The notes: generated by a model not told the origin, from the letters alone. A stretch of 62,444 bases of DNA from Jatrophihabitans sp. (GCA_025963285.1 JAOPUX010000027.1:1-62444), one strand, 5' to 3'; positions 20,749 to 31,653 are shown, counted from the first letter of the stretch. Translations and numbers: made by a program.

Positions 20749-20783
20749 GTTCTTGAACGTGTCAGAGGGGTCAAAATGTTCCC
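20749..20783 (-). promoter_or_regulatory. Candidate ECF (SigH/SigR/SigE-like) promoter of the sigB-like gene
   Basis: On the minus strand GGGAAC (20778-20783) is followed after 19 bases by GTT (20756-20758), close to the GGAAC/T-N16..19-GTT pattern of oxidative or envelope-stress ECF sigma factors. The -10 element is inside a perfect palindrome GTTCTTGAAC (20749-20758). It is about 80 bases before the probable start codon. In mycobacteria sigB is transcribed by SigE and SigH, which agrees. Confidence 0.5.
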
Positions 20784-20798
20784 GTGACCGCAGGTCAC
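20784..20798. promoter_or_regulatory. Palindrome GTGACC-GCA-GGTCAC next to the -35 element
   Basis: A perfect 6-bp inverted repeat with a 3-base spacer abuts the GGGAAC element of the sigB-like promoter. The spacing suits a dimeric regulator bound just upstream of polymerase. The factor is unknown. Confidence 0.45.
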
Positions 20799-20844
20799 AT
20801 CCAACGCATAGGCACGGTCCGGACTCAGACTTCGTACAGATTTC

Positions 20845-21270
20845 TCACAGCTCCAACAACAGCGTCGTCGGCCCGTCGTTCACGAGCTCAACGCGCATGT
20901 CTGCGCCGAACTTCCCGGTGGCCACGCGGGCACCGAGGCGGCGGAGTTCCTCGACCACAGTGGCCACGAGCGGCTCGGCCACCGGGCCGGGCGCCGCGGC
21001 CGACCAGGTGGGTCGTCGACCCTTGCGGGCATCGCCGTAGAGCGTGAACTGGGAGACCACGAGCACGCCGGCGCCCGGCACGTCACCGACGGAGAGCTCC
21101 TCACGCAGGATGCGCAGGCCATGAACCTTGCGGGCCAGTGTCAGCGCCACCGCGGGATCGTCGGCGTGGGTCACGCCCACGAGCAGCAGCAGGCCAACCC
21201 CGATCTCGCCGACCACCTCGCCGTCGACGATCACCCTCGCCTCGCTGACGCGCTGCACCAGGCCCCGCAT
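20845..21270 (-). CDS. dtd: D-aminoacyl-tRNA deacylase
   Basis: A 141-residue Dtd protein. [21 protein letters not shown] is the family N-terminus; [17 protein letters not shown] and the C-terminal [11 protein letters not shown] carry the active-site motifs, including the cis-Gly-Pro dipeptide. It removes D-amino acids (and Gly from tRNA-Ala) mis-charged onto tRNA. Its ATG overlaps the stop of the upstream methyltransferase as TGATG, showing translational coupling. Downstream is the sigB-like gene in the same orientation. Confidence 0.95.
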   Translation of the reverse strand: MRGLVQRVSEARVIVDGEVVGEIGVGLLLLVGVTHADDPAVALTLARKVHGLRILREELSVGDVPGAGVLVVSQFTLYGDARKGRRPTWSAAAPGPVAEPLVATVVEELRRLGARVATGKFGADMRVELVNDGPTTLLLEL

Positions 21271-22775
21271 CAGGCGTCCGCCGGCTCGAGGATGCCCCGG
21301 GAAACCAGATCGCGGACGACAGGCAGGACCGCCTCGGCCACGTCGGGCACCGGTAGGTCGAGTCCGGCCGCCAGCAGCTGCACGGGCAGCCGCAGCGGTA
21401 CCGCGCCGGTGCAGGCACCGACGAGCGCGGCGATCGACTCATCGGACTCCACCTCCCAGCGCATGCCGTGGGACAGCCGCAGCTCGGTGCGTGCGGTGCT
21501 CCAGCCTGCCTCGTCGTGCAGGTCGTAGCGGGCCAGGATCAGGTCGGGGGCGGTGCGCAGGGCCGCGTCGAGCAGCTCCGCGTCACCGGTACCGGCCAGC
21601 CAGCGCTGCCGGGCCAGCCACTGCGGCAGGTGAGCACCGGCCGGCTGCTCCACCGGCTGGGGAACCTCCTCGCAGACGATCAGCTCCGCGGCCTCGCTGC
21701 GCCAGAGGGTGACGAGCCCCATCCCCACGGCCGGGATCCGGTTGGCCTCGAACCAGTCCACCCAGCTGGCGTAGCGCTGCGCCCACCGGACGGTCCCGGG
21801 CGACTCGCCGGAGTCGCGCAGCCAGAGCGACACGTACTCGCCCGGCTCCATCACCTCGCGCTGCCAGACCCACGCGTCACAGCCCCGGCCAGCGAGCCAG
21901 CCACCGACCCGATCGGCCCAGTCGCCGTCGTCAGGGATGATCCAGTTGGCGAGCAGCGAGGCCGAACCGCCTGGTGCGAGCAGGTCCGGGATGCCGGTGA
22001 GCAGTGCTCGGCAGACCTCGTCGCCCGCCAGGCCGCTGTCGCGGTAGTCGTGGCCACCGTCCCCTGCGACCAGACCGGGCGAGACGACGAAGGGTGGGTT
22101 GGCCACCACCAGCTCGAACTGCTCCCCGGCCACCGGGTCGAGCAGGGAGCCCTGCCGCAGCTCCCAGGAGACCCCCGAGAGCGCCGCGGTGGTGGCGGCC
22201 AGGCGCAGTGCGCGGCGGCTGATGTCGGTGCCCACCACCGTGCCGGCGTGCTGGGAGAGGTGCAGCGCCTGCACGCCGCAGCCGGTGCCGATGTCGAGGG
22301 CTCGCCCCACCGGCCGGCGGATCGTGGCCTGGGCGAGCGTCAGCGATGCGCCACCGATGCCGAGGACGTGATCGTCGGCCAGCGGTCCCGGGCGCACGTC
22401 GCTGCCGAAGTCGGAGACCACCCACCACTGTGCCCCGTCGGCCTCGGCGTACGGACGCAGCTCCACCGTGGCTCGCACGGCGTCATCCTCCACGTGCAGC
22501 AGCGTGGCGAGGGCGGCGTCGGGAAGCCCGCCGAGGGCCAGCTCGGCCTCGGCGCGGGGCACGGCCACGCCGAGCAGGAAGAGCCGCACCAGCGTGGCCT
22601 GGGGGTCGCCGTGGGGCAGGTGACGCAGGGCCCCGCCGACGTCGGCGCGTTCCTGTGCAGCCCGGCCGATCGGCCCGAGCACCTCGTGGACCGCCTCGGT
22701 GGTGAAGTCGGCGAGAATGCCGCGCAGGGCCGCCAGGCCTTCCGGATCGAGGATCGCCTCGGGGTTTTCGCTCAC
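21270..22775 (-). CDS. Class I SAM-dependent methyltransferase, NPPF type
   Basis: A 501-residue protein with an N-terminal helical domain (about residues 1-130, DUF7059-like) and a Rossmann methyltransferase domain. [18 protein letters not shown] is the SAM motif [12 protein letters not shown] motif II and [13 protein letters not shown] the catalytic N-P-P-F motif used to methylate nitrogen on nucleobases or glutamine. The C-terminal 200 residues form an extra domain. The substrate is unknown. It is translationally coupled with dtd. Confidence 0.85.
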   Translation of the reverse strand: MSENPEAILDPEGLAALRGILADFTTEAVHEVLGPIGRAAQERADVGGALRHLPHGDPQATLVRLFLLGVAVPRAEAELALGGLPDAALATLLHVEDDAVRATVELRPYAEADGAQWWVVSDFGSDVRPGPLADDHVLGIGGASLTLAQATIRRPVGRALDIGTGCGVQALHLSQHAGTVVGTDISRRALRLAATTAALSGVSWELRQGSLLDPVAGEQFELVVANPPFVVSPGLVAGDGGHDYRDSGLAGDEVCRALLTGIPDLLAPGGSASLLANWIIPDDGDWADRVGGWLAGRGCDAWVWQREVMEPGEYVSLWLRDSGESPGTVRWAQRYASWVDWFEANRIPAVGMGLVTLWRSEAAELIVCEEVPQPVEQPAGAHLPQWLARQRWLAGTGDAELLDAALRTAPDLILARYDLHDEAGWSTARTELRLSHGMRWEVESDESIAALVGACTGAVPLRLPVQLLAAGLDLPVPDVAEAVLPVVRDLVSRGILEPADA

Positions 22776-22812
22776 AAGAGCATCCTTGCCGAATCGGTGA
22801 GAGCATGGACAG

Positions 22813-23136
22813 ATGCGCAGGGGGCACGCCGATCAGCCGATGCTGATCACCACCGCGCCCGAGAGCAGCGACGCGGAGTACGACCGTCGTCGCAAGAAGT
22901 ACGCGATCATGATGTCGATCCGTGGGCTCTGCGTGATCGCGGCGGCCTGCACGTACCACCTCTCGATGATCCTGGCCCTGGTCTTCGTCGTAGGCGGGAT
23001 GTTCCTGCCCTGGTGCGCGGTGCTCATCGCGAACGACGGCCCGGTGAAGAAGCACCGCCCCGACCCGGGCTTCCTCAGCGCGCCCGTGGAGCTGGGGCTG
23101 CCGCCTGGTGAGGACGACCGCACCGTCGAAGGCTGA
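22813..23136 (+). CDS. DUF3099 family small membrane protein
   Basis: A 107-residue actinobacterial DUF3099 protein. It has LITTAPESSDAEYDRRRKKY near its start, then two hydrophobic helices (about residues 33-52 and 53-72) split by a short turn, and a soluble tail. ATG at 22813 is the first start; ATG at 22840 would remove nine residues. Function unknown. In M. tuberculosis the equivalent gene (Rv2709, from memory) also lies between sigB and a DUF3039 gene. Confidence 0.82.
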   Translation: MRRGHADQPMLITTAPESSDAEYDRRRKKYAIMMSIRGLCVIAAACTYHLSMILALVFVVGGMFLPWCAVLIANDGPVKKHRPDPGFLSAPVELGLPPGEDDRTVEG

Positions 23137-23182
23137 GGCTCCGGCTACGGTTCCATGGCTGTCGGTGGCACAATCGGACACC

Positions 23183-23404
23183 GTGACCAGCACCGAGGTT
23201 CTCGAATCACCGACCACCAGCGACACCGACGACGGCGATGACGTCTTCCACTACGTGCGGAAGAACAAGATCGTCGAGAGCGCGGTCACCGGCGCGATGG
23301 TCCAGGCACTCTGCGGCGAGATCTTTCCGGTGACCAAGGACCACAAGCCCGGGGCACCGGTCTGCCCCAAGTGCAAGGAGATCTACGACAGCCTGTCGGG
23401 CTGA
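23183..23404 (+). CDS. DUF3039 protein, zinc-ribbon-like
   Basis: A 73-residue DUF3039 protein. The conserved core is HYVRKNKIVESAVTGAMVQALCGE, and Cys residues (ALCGE, then CPKCKEIY) form a probable zinc site. GTG at 23183 is preferred to upstream in-frame codons because homologues are about this length. Function unknown. Its last 22 bases overlap the end of the convergent BrkB gene. Confidence 0.85.
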   Translation: MTSTEVLESPTTSDTDDGDDVFHYVRKNKIVESAVTGAMVQALCGEIFPVTKDHKPGAPVCPKCKEIYDSLSG

Positions 23405-24462
23405 TCGTGATCCCACGCGGGTAGCTCTGCGGTCCGGTCGACCGGTTCGCGGATCTCCTGCCACCCCTTCGGGTTCAGCACCCGTGGCGGCTTCACCTGC
23501 GAGGGCTTCACGCTCTCGATGGCGGCGTTGAACTCCGCCCCGAGCAGGACCCCGAGAGCCAGGACGAAGAAGAAGAGCAGGGCAGCGATGGGGGCGGCCA
23601 GGGTGCCGTAGGCATGGTTGTGATCGAGGATGAAGTTGATGTAGCTGCGCAGCGCGCTCGAGCCGGCCAGGAAGATCGCCATCGCGAACACGGCCCCCGG
23701 CAGGCCCCGGCGCCACGGCAGGCGGCGCGGGGGAGCGAGGTGGAAGAGCGTCGTGAGGCCGAGCAGCAGCAGGATCACCACCACCGGGTAGTAGCCGTTG
23801 TCGATGATCGGGTTCACCGTGTGCTTGGCCCGATCGGGTAGCGAGCGCTTGAGCAGCGTCGGGCCCAGGACGAGCAGCGGCAGCAGCACCACCCCGAGCA
23901 GCACCGAGCCGAGGAAGAGCCAGAGCGCGAGCAGCCGGCTCTTCACCGCGCCGCGCATGTCACGCATGTCGTAGGCGATCGTGATCGTGTTGACGAAGGT
24001 CGCCGTGGCCGACGAGCCGGCCCAGACCGAGAGCACGAAGCCGACGCTGATCACGTCGGCGCGTCCACCGTGCAGCACGTCGTGCAGGATCGGATGGATG
24101 ATGTCGGAGACGACCTGCTTGCTGAAGGCGTGCCCCATCGTCGTCTCGATCTGGGTCTCGGTGCGATCGACGTTGCCGAAGCCCAGGCCGCGGGACACGT
24201 AGCCGAGGCTGGCCACCAGGGCGAGGAACATCGACGGCAGGCTGAGCAGCTGCCAGAACGCAGCCTCGGCGGAGAGTCCGAGCACGCGGTGCTTCCAGGC
24301 GTTGGACAGCGTGATGCGCAGCAGGTGCGGCAGCTGCCGCACCGCCTTCACGACACGGCGTCCGGGGTTCACGAAGTCACAGTCTGCCCACCTCAGGCTC
24401 CGGTCGGGCGCCAGAGGGCCGCCCGGTGTGTCGTCGGCGATGCCGGTCGGGGTGTTCTCCAT
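23383..24462 (-). CDS. YihY/BrkB family membrane protein
   Basis: A 359-residue protein of the YihY/virulence-factor BrkB family. About six transmembrane segments are visible, with the family stretch LGLSAEAAFWQLLSLPSMFL at the start of the membrane core and a VWAGSSATATF segment later; the C-terminal HLAPPRRLPWRRGLPGA and YGTLAAPIAALLFFFVLALG are also typical. The role is not established (earlier RNase BN assignment was wrong). It is divergent from the helicase gene across an interval with a perfect inverted repeat. Confidence 0.88.
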   Translation of the reverse strand: MENTPTGIADDTPGGPLAPDRSLRWADCDFVNPGRRVVKAVRQLPHLLRITLSNAWKHRVLGLSAEAAFWQLLSLPSMFLALVASLGYVSRGLGFGNVDRTETQIETTMGHAFSKQVVSDIIHPILHDVLHGGRADVISVGFVLSVWAGSSATATFVNTITIAYDMRDMRGAVKSRLLALWLFLGSVLLGVVLLPLLVLGPTLLKRSLPDRAKHTVNPIIDNGYYPVVVILLLLGLTTLFHLAPPRRLPWRRGLPGAVFAMAIFLAGSSALRSYINFILDHNHAYGTLAAPIAALLFFFVLALGVLLGAEFNAAIESVKPSQVKPPRVLNPKGWQEIREPVDRTAELPAWDHDQPDRLS

Positions 24463-24522
24463 GACGTTCTCGGCGTGCCCCGCCCGTCGATGACGGACCT
24501 GGTCCGTAAGGTGGCGAACCGG

Positions 24523-24550
24523 ATGCTCCGCGGTTTCCGACGCGGAGCAT
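24523..24550. promoter_or_regulatory. Inverted repeat in the brkB/helicase divergent region
   Basis: ATGCTCCGCG and CGCGGAGCAT make a perfect 10-bp inverted repeat with an eight-base spacer, followed by TTCGTT. It lies about 60 bases from BrkB's start and 37 bases before the helicase start. It may be a shared operator or a leader hairpin. Confidence 0.5.
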
Positions 24551-24586
24551 TTCGTTGCGACAGGACCTATCGAGAGGCGGGTGACT

Positions 24587-26305
24587 ATGGTGCAGCCGAC
24601 CGTCTCAGTACCGCCGCCGTTACCGCTGCCGCCGCTCCGGGCCTGGCAGCGTGCCGCTCTGGAGGCCTACGCCGCCGAGCAGCCGCGCCGCGACTTCCTC
24701 GTCACTGCTACGCCCGGCTCTGGCAAGACCACCTTCGCGCTCGCCCTGGCGAAGGGGCTGCTGCAGCGGCGCGCCATCGACCGCGTGATCGTGGTCTGCC
24801 CCACCGATCACCTGCGCACCCAGTGGGCCGACGCCGCCGACCGTCTCGGCATCCCGCTCGACGCCGCGCTCACCAACGCCGTCGGGCCGGTCCGCCCTGA
24901 TCTCGCCGGGTACGTCACCACCTATGCCCAGGTCGCGGCCAAGCCGGCGCTGCATGCGGCGCGCGCCACGAACCGGCGCAGCCTGGTGATCCTGGACGAG
25001 GTGCACCACGCCGGTGACGGCCTGTCGTGGGGCGAGGCGGTGGGCATGGCGTTCGAGTCCGCGGCGCGGCGGCTCTGCCTCACCGGCACGCCGTTCCGGA
25101 CCCGTCCTGACGAGCGGATCCCGTTCGTCCGCTACGAGTCCGACACCGACGGCGGCTGGCGCAGCACCGCCGACTTCACCTACGGCTACCGCGACGCGCT
25201 GCGTGACGGCGTGGTCCGGCCGGTCGTCTTCGCCGCGTACACGGGCACCTCGCGGTGGCGCAACAGCGCCGGCGACGTCATCGCCGCCTCCCTCACCGAG
25301 GCCAGCACCAAGAAGACCGAGGCCGCCGCCTGGCGGACCGCGCTCAACCCCGGTGGCAAGTGGGTGCCCCACGTCATCGCCGCGATGGACGAGCGGATCA
25401 CCGCACTGCGCGGCAACGGGATCCCGGACGCCGCTGGCCTGGTGCTCGCCACCGACCAGGACGACGCCCGCGCCTACGCCGAGATCGTCGAGCAGGTCAC
25501 CGGCCACAAGGCGGTACTCATCGTCTCCGACGATCCGAAGGCCAGCGACAAGATCACCGCCTTCGCCTCGGGCACCGAGCGGATCGCGGTCTGCGTCCGG
25601 ATGGTCTCCGAGGGTGTCGACATCCCGCGGGCGGCCTGTCTGGCATGGATGACGTCCTACCGCACCCCGCTCTTCTTCGCCCAGGGCGTCGGCCGCGTGG
25701 TGCGTGCCCGGGGCCGGCACGAGGCCGCCACGGTCTTCCTGCCGGCGGTGCGGCCGCTGCTGACGCTCGCCGCGGAACTCGAGTCCGAGCGCAACCACAT
25801 CATCCCGCCGCCGGCCGCGGCCGACGAGTCACTCCTGGACCCTGAGCCGCGCGAGGCCGAACCCTCGGAGTCCGACCGGATCGAACTCGTCGACTCCGAC
25901 GCCGCCTTCGCCCATGTCTTGCACGCCGGCCGGGCGGTGGTGGCCGAACCGCTGCAGGCCGCCGACATCACCGACGAGGACTCCGAGTTCGTCGGCCTGC
26001 CCGGCATCCTCTCCCCGGAGCAGATCGCCCAGGTGCTCTTCCAACGCGACGCCCACGCCCGCAGGCGGGCCAGCGGCGTCGAGCCGGCCGCTGCGCCGTC
26101 GGGGGAGACGGTGGCGTGGCGGGCCGGGGCCGACCTGCGTCGCGACGTCAACCGGCTCGTGGGCGTGCTCGCGGCCAAGCAGGGCACGCCGCACGCGCAG
26201 ATCCACTCGATGCTGCGCCGGGTGGTGCCTGGGCCGGCCTCGGCGGCAGCCAGCGTCGAGATCCTCGAGCGGCGCCGGGACCACCTCTTGTCGCTAATGT
26301 CCTGA
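24587..26305 (+). CDS. DEAD/DEAH-box superfamily 2 helicase
   Basis: A 572-residue SF2 ATPase of the ResIII/RadD-like type. Motif Q-like LRAWQRAALEAY, Walker A TATPGSGKTTFA, motif II VILDEVHHAGD (D-E-V-H), motif III LTGTPFRT, and motif VI QGVGRVVRARGR are all seen. The C-terminal ~170 residues are less conserved and Glu/Ala-rich. It should translocate or remodel DNA; a repair role is likely by family, but unproven. AGGCGG sits before ATG 24587; the GTG two codons upstream is less likely. It is followed by 255 bases without a gene. Confidence 0.9.
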   Translation: MVQPTVSVPPPLPLPPLRAWQRAALEAYAAEQPRRDFLVTATPGSGKTTFALALAKGLLQRRAIDRVIVVCPTDHLRTQWADAADRLGIPLDAALTNAVGPVRPDLAGYVTTYAQVAAKPALHAARATNRRSLVILDEVHHAGDGLSWGEAVGMAFESAARRLCLTGTPFRTRPDERIPFVRYESDTDGGWRSTADFTYGYRDALRDGVVRPVVFAAYTGTSRWRNSAGDVIAASLTEASTKKTEAAAWRTALNPGGKWVPHVIAAMDERITALRGNGIPDAAGLVLATDQDDARAYAEIVEQVTGHKAVLIVSDDPKASDKITAFASGTERIAVCVRMVSEGVDIPRAACLAWMTSYRTPLFFAQGVGRVVRARGRHEAATVFLPAVRPLLTLAAELESERNHIIPPPAAADESLLDPEPREAEPSESDRIELVDSDAAFAHVLHAGRAVVAEPLQAADITDEDSEFVGLPGILSPEQIAQVLFQRDAHARRRASGVEPAAAPSGETVAWRAGADLRRDVNRLVGVLAAKQGTPHAQIHSMLRRVVPGPASAAASVEILERRRDHLLSLMS

Positions 26306-26560
26306 TAAGTCGCAGTTCCGGCCGCTGTGAGATCGCGCACTGACGGCCAGGGGAATCCCCTGGCGATGTCGGTCGTTGACCACACTACGAGGGATCAGAC
26401 GGAACCGAAGAAGTAACAAGAACGAAAAATACTTCGACGGGGTGTCGCCACCATCACCTGCAATTCGGTGGTTACCTCTAGACACAACCTGCACGATGAA
26501 GACCCGGGATCAGCCGGACGCACGACACGAGACACACCAAGCCCGAGAAGAGGTGCCGAG

Positions 26561-26785
26561 ATGACCCCGACAATCGCGAGTCCCCTGGCCGCCACCGACC
26601 GCTGCGACCGCTGCGGCGCCCAGGCCTACGTCCGAGCTGTTTTGAGTTCGGGCTCCGAGCTTCTCTTCTGCAACCACCACTGGCACGACAACGAGGCGCG
26701 GCTGCGCGAGATCGCCGTCAACATCCAGGACGAGACCGATCGCCTCGAGGTCGTCCCGGCCAACGCGGTAGCTGACGAGCGCTGA
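26561..26785 (+). CDS. DUF7455-type small zinc-ribbon protein
   Basis: A 74-residue protein typical of actinobacteria. It has the CDRCGAQAYVR knuckle and LLFCNHHWHDNE, which together give a Cys/His zinc site. ATG at 26561 follows GAGAAGAGG. No function is established. It is followed by an array of three hairpins. The 255 bases before it hold an A-rich patch (26400-26440), but I could not fix a promoter there. Confidence 0.8.
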   Translation: MTPTIASPLAATDRCDRCGAQAYVRAVLSSGSELLFCNHHWHDNEARLREIAVNIQDETDRLEVVPANAVADER

Positions 26786-26820
26786 CCGCCTGCGGAGTGC
26801 CTCCGCCGCCCTGCACGTAA

Positions 26821-26854
26821 ACGAAGGCCCCGTCCAAACGGACGGGGCCTTCGT
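26821..26854. terminator. Strong terminator hairpin after the DUF7455 gene
   Basis: ACGAAGGCCCCGTCC and GGACGGGGCCTTCGT form a perfect 15-bp stem around an AAAC loop, 36 bases after the gene. It has no clear T-tract, as usual for actinobacteria. Confidence 0.8.
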
Positions 26855-26860
26855 CGTGTC

Positions 26861-26927
26861 ATCGTCTGCGAGCAGACGATCCGCGGGGGCTTGCGGGCGG
26901 CGGTGCCGGGGTAGTCGGCACCGCCGC
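26861..26927. other. Two further hairpins in the 312-base gene-free interval
   Basis: ATCGTCTGC-GA-GCAGACGAT (26861-26880) and GCGGCGGTGCC-9 bases-GGCACCGCCGC (26897-26927) are both perfect inverted repeats, directly after the terminator hairpin. Three stems in 107 bases are more than a terminator needs. The remainder of the interval 26786-27097 shows no convincing gene. Confidence 0.6.
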
Positions 26928-27097
26928 TACTACTAATTCGCACGGCAGCCGACATCGGTTCACTCCCGCGAAGATTCTTCGCCGAAGCTTCAGGAGGCGG
27001 CCGCGATCGCCCCGCCGGCCCGATCTGGTCCGGTACGCTCACGCCCAGTTCACGCAAGGACCGCGGGGCGTCGCGGGGTTCTCGGGGGAGACGCATC

Positions 27098-27667
27098 ATG
27101 GGGAATTCGACACGGCGGACGCCCGGTGGGGTGCTGTTGCTGCTGGTGGCCTACCTGTTGACGACCCTCGGCGTCGCGGTGCTCACCGCGGCGGGCGCCA
27201 CTGCGCTGCAGCGGCGCCCTCGGCGGCTGGCACTGACGCAGCGGCCGCCGTCGCAGCGGCCGCCGTCGCAGCGGCCGCCGTCGCACGACGAGGTGCGCGC
27301 GCTCACCGGATCGTCCCGGCCGGTGCCAGTGCCGGTCGCAGCTCCGGTCGCGGGGGTCGAGCTGGTGTCGGTAGCTGCTGCCATCACTCCGGAGCCTGTG
27401 GCTGTCACGATCGCGCCGCAGCCCGTCGCGGCGCCACCGGCCGCGCTCTACGACCCGTGGGGCGGTGACTACGTGGAGCCGCGCAGCCTCCCGGAGGCAG
27501 ACCAGCCAGCGCTCGGCGAGCGGCTGTGGCTGGCGTTCAGCCGCGGACGAGAGCGCGCCACCAACTGGCTCTACGCGACCCCCACCAGCCACATCGTCTG
27601 GACTGCGGTCGGGCTGATCTGCGTGCTCGCGCTCGCCGCGGCTGGCACCGCGCTCGCCCTTGCCTGA
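27098..27667 (+). CDS. Hypothetical protein with two transmembrane helices and Pro-rich spacer
   Basis: A 189-residue protein. One helix (about residues 11-33) and a C-terminal helix (about 166-188) flank a Pro/Val/Ala-rich region. That region holds three Gln-Arg-Pro-Pro-Ser units and PVPVPVAAPVAG. GGGGGAGA stands before ATG 27098, supporting translation. The soluble middle may be outside the membrane. I do not recognise a family. It is convergent with sigA. Confidence 0.6.
   Translation: MGNSTRRTPGGVLLLLVAYLLTTLGVAVLTAAGATALQRRPRRLALTQRPPSQRPPSQRPPSHDEVRALTGSSRPVPVPVAAPVAGVELVSVAAAITPEPVAVTIAPQPVAAPPAALYDPWGGDYVEPRSLPEADQPALGERLWLAFSRGRERATNWLYATPTSHIVWTAVGLICVLALAAAGTALALA
27239..27283 (+). 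repeat. Three 15-base tandem units coding for Q-R-P-P-S
   Basis: CAGCGGCCGCCGTCG occurs three times end to end at 27239, 27254 and 27269 without a mismatch, inside the hypothetical membrane protein gene. Confidence 0.9.
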
Positions 27668-27694
27668 TCGTTTCGCAGCCTGATCGTTTCGCAG
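27663..27694. repeat. 16-base tandem duplication over a stop codon
   Basis: CCTGATCGTTTCGCAG occurs twice in tandem (27663-27678 and 27679-27694). The first copy includes the TGA stop of the hypothetical membrane protein gene. Confidence 0.85.
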
Positions 27695-27793
27695 CGGGGC
27701 TTGTCTCGCAGCCGGGCTTGGTCAGGCGCGTGAGCGCACCTCAGGCGAGCCCAGATGTTCGGGCTTCGCCTGCCCATCTCACGTCGGAACTCG

Positions 27794-27824
27794 GAAGAGA
27801 GCGCACAAACCGCGCGCTCTCTTC
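27794..27824. terminator. Terminator between sigA and the convergent gene
   Basis: GAAGAGAGCGC and GCGCTCTCTTC form an 11-bp perfect stem with a nine-base loop, nine bases beyond the sigA stop. It can serve both converging transcripts. Confidence 0.7.
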
Positions 27825-27832
27825 GCTCGCTC

Positions 27833-29164
<1,332 letters not shown>

Positions 29165-29328
29165 AGGTGACCTTTCACCGCTGTTGCACACGGAAGAGGA
29201 TCCGCGCGCGGGAGATGGACTCGGCGAGACGCTCACGACATCAAGCGTGAGGAAAACCTAGGCGGGTCGCAGGCCGTCTGTTTGGTGGCTCAGGTCGAGT
29301 CCAGTACGTGCGCAGTGCCCTGGTGCAT

Positions 29329-29334
29329 ATTGTA
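29329..29334 (-). promoter_or_regulatory. Possible -10 element of the sigA promoter
   Basis: TACAAT reads on the minus strand 165 bases before the sigA start, in an otherwise GC-rich stretch. No convincing -35 was found, so this is a weak candidate. Confidence 0.3.
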
Positions 29335-29387
29335 ACGCCGTCTTGCGCGCCCGCACCCGCGAGTGCCCGCATCCGCGGTGCGTGTCG

Positions 29388-30170
<783 letters not shown>

Positions 30171-30235
30171 GTCTGCTCCTTCACCTCGCGCTCACCACAG
30201 ACCCTATCGTCGTGCGCTCCACCCGACGTGGTGCG

Positions 30236-31069
30236 ATGGGAGGCGTGACGCCGGACCGCGACCCCGCAGGCTCGATCGAACTCGCCCGCTTCGCCGTCGA
30301 GCTCGCTACGGGGGCCGCAGCCGAGGTCCGGCGCGCACTGGCTGCCCTGAGCGGCGGGGACATGCGCACCGACGCCAAGAGCACCGCCACGGACCTCGTG
30401 ACGGCCACCGACAGGGCCAGCGAGCAGTGGCTCGTCGAGCGCATCCTGACGGCCCGGCCCGGCGACGGGGTGCTGGGCGAGGAGGGGGCTGACCGGGCGG
30501 GCAGCAGCGGCGTGCGGTGGGTACTCGACCCGATCGACGGCACGGTGAACTTCGTCCTGGGCCTGCCCGCCTACGCGGTGTCGGTGGCGGCCGAGGTCGA
30601 CGGCATCGTGGTGGCGGGTGCGGTCTGCAACGTCGCCTCCGGGGAGCTCTTCCGGGCGCGTCTGGGTGGCGGCGCCTACCTCTACGACCAGCCGCTCACT
30701 GGCCCGCGCAGCGTGCCGCTGTCCCGTGCGGTGATCGGCACCGGCTTCGGCTACGACGCGAGCCGCCGCGCCCGCCAGATCGCGGTGGTTGCCGAGCTGT
30801 TGCCGCAGGTGGCCGACATCCGCAGGATCGGCGCGGCCAGCCTCGACCTCTGTTCGGTGGCCGCCGGGCGGCTGGACGGCTATTTCGAGGCCGGGCTCAA
30901 CCCCTGGGACTACGCGGCGGGCGCGCTGGTGGCCGCCGAGGCCGGCTGCGTCGTGACCGGGCTACGGGGCCGCGAGCCGTCGACCGTGATGACCGTGGCT
31001 GCGGGCACCTCGTGCGCGACGGAGCTGACGACGCTGCTCGAGGTGCTCGGCGCCGACGACGTGCTCTAG
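30236..31069 (+). CDS. suhB: Inositol monophosphatase family protein
   Basis: A ~277-residue Mg-dependent phosphatase of the IMPase family. DLVTATDRASEQWL, LGEEGAD, WVLDPIDGTVNF and NPWDYAAGALVAAEAG contain the metal ligands (Glu, Asp, Asp, Asp). It hydrolyses inositol phosphates or a related sugar phosphate; in actinobacteria this supplies inositol for phosphatidylinositol and mycothiol. The start is uncertain: ATG 30236 or GTG 30245. Its stop TAG and the stop of the convergent cei gene share CTAG at 31066-31069. Confidence 0.9.
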   Translation: MGGVTPDRDPAGSIELARFAVELATGAAAEVRRALAALSGGDMRTDAKSTATDLVTATDRASEQWLVERILTARPGDGVLGEEGADRAGSSGVRWVLDPIDGTVNFVLGLPAYAVSVAAEVDGIVVAGAVCNVASGELFRARLGGGAYLYDQPLTGPRSVPLSRAVIGTGFGYDASRRARQIAVVAELLPQVADIRRIGAASLDLCSVAAGRLDGYFEAGLNPWDYAAGALVAAEAGCVVTGLRGREPSTVMTVAAGTSCATELTTLLEVLGADDVL

Positions 31070-31653
31070 CTGCTCGAACAGGAGGCGGTGGCCGTTGCCG
31101 TGGGGGTGGGCGAGGGAGCGGCAATGGTCGAGTGGGCGGTGGCGCTCGAGATCGCGGCCGATGCCTTGGCCGGTGCCAGGATCGCGGTGTACTTCGCGCC
31201 GAGGGAGAGGATGACGGTGGCGGCGGAGGAGTCCGTCTGTACCGCCTTGGCGCCCGGCACGTAGTAGCCGAGCAATGCCGCGGCGGCCCGCTCTGACGGC
31301 CCGAAACGAATCTCGGCGACGCCGGTGATCTCTCCGTGGCCGCCGTAGGTGGTGGCGTCGTTGGCGACCTGGCTGACTTTGAAGCCGTCGGCCACCAGCG
31401 TCTTCTTCGCCCCGGCCGCGAGCCCGGAACGGGAGGTCGAGTTCAGGACGACCAGCGTGACGGCCGAGGGCTTGGGCAGCGCACGGGGCGGGGCGGTGGC
31501 CGAGGGCGTGGGGCAGGGCGTGTTCGCTGCGGCGGGGTGCGCGGCGGCATCGCTGCGGTGCAGCACGCGGAACCAGACCAGCGCGGTCAGCAGCGTGAGG
31601 GCGGCGATGACCACGAGGGCAGGCAGCGGACGGCGCTTGTCCGGTGCGGTCAT
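31066..31653 (-). CDS. cei: LytR C-terminal-domain envelope protein (Cei-like)
   Basis: A 195-residue protein with one N-terminal transmembrane helix (about residues 10-32), a Pro/Thr linker, and a LytR_C domain outside (VTLVVLNSTSRSGLAAGAKK, then GVAEIRFGPSERAAAALLGY). The C-terminal tail is Ser/Thr-rich. It resembles Cei (Rv2700), which supports cell-envelope integrity in mycobacteria; equivalence is inferred from domain layout and gene position between suhB and the DUF4193 gene. ATG at 31653 starts the anchor; frames upstream are open but poor. Confidence 0.78.
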   Translation of the reverse strand: MTAPDKRRPLPALVVIAALTLLTALVWFRVLHRSDAAAHPAAANTPCPTPSATAPPRALPKPSAVTLVVLNSTSRSGLAAGAKKTLVADGFKVSQVANDATTYGGHGEITGVAEIRFGPSERAAAALLGYYVPGAKAVQTDSSAATVILSLGAKYTAILAPAKASAAISSATAHSTIAAPSPTPTATATASCSSS

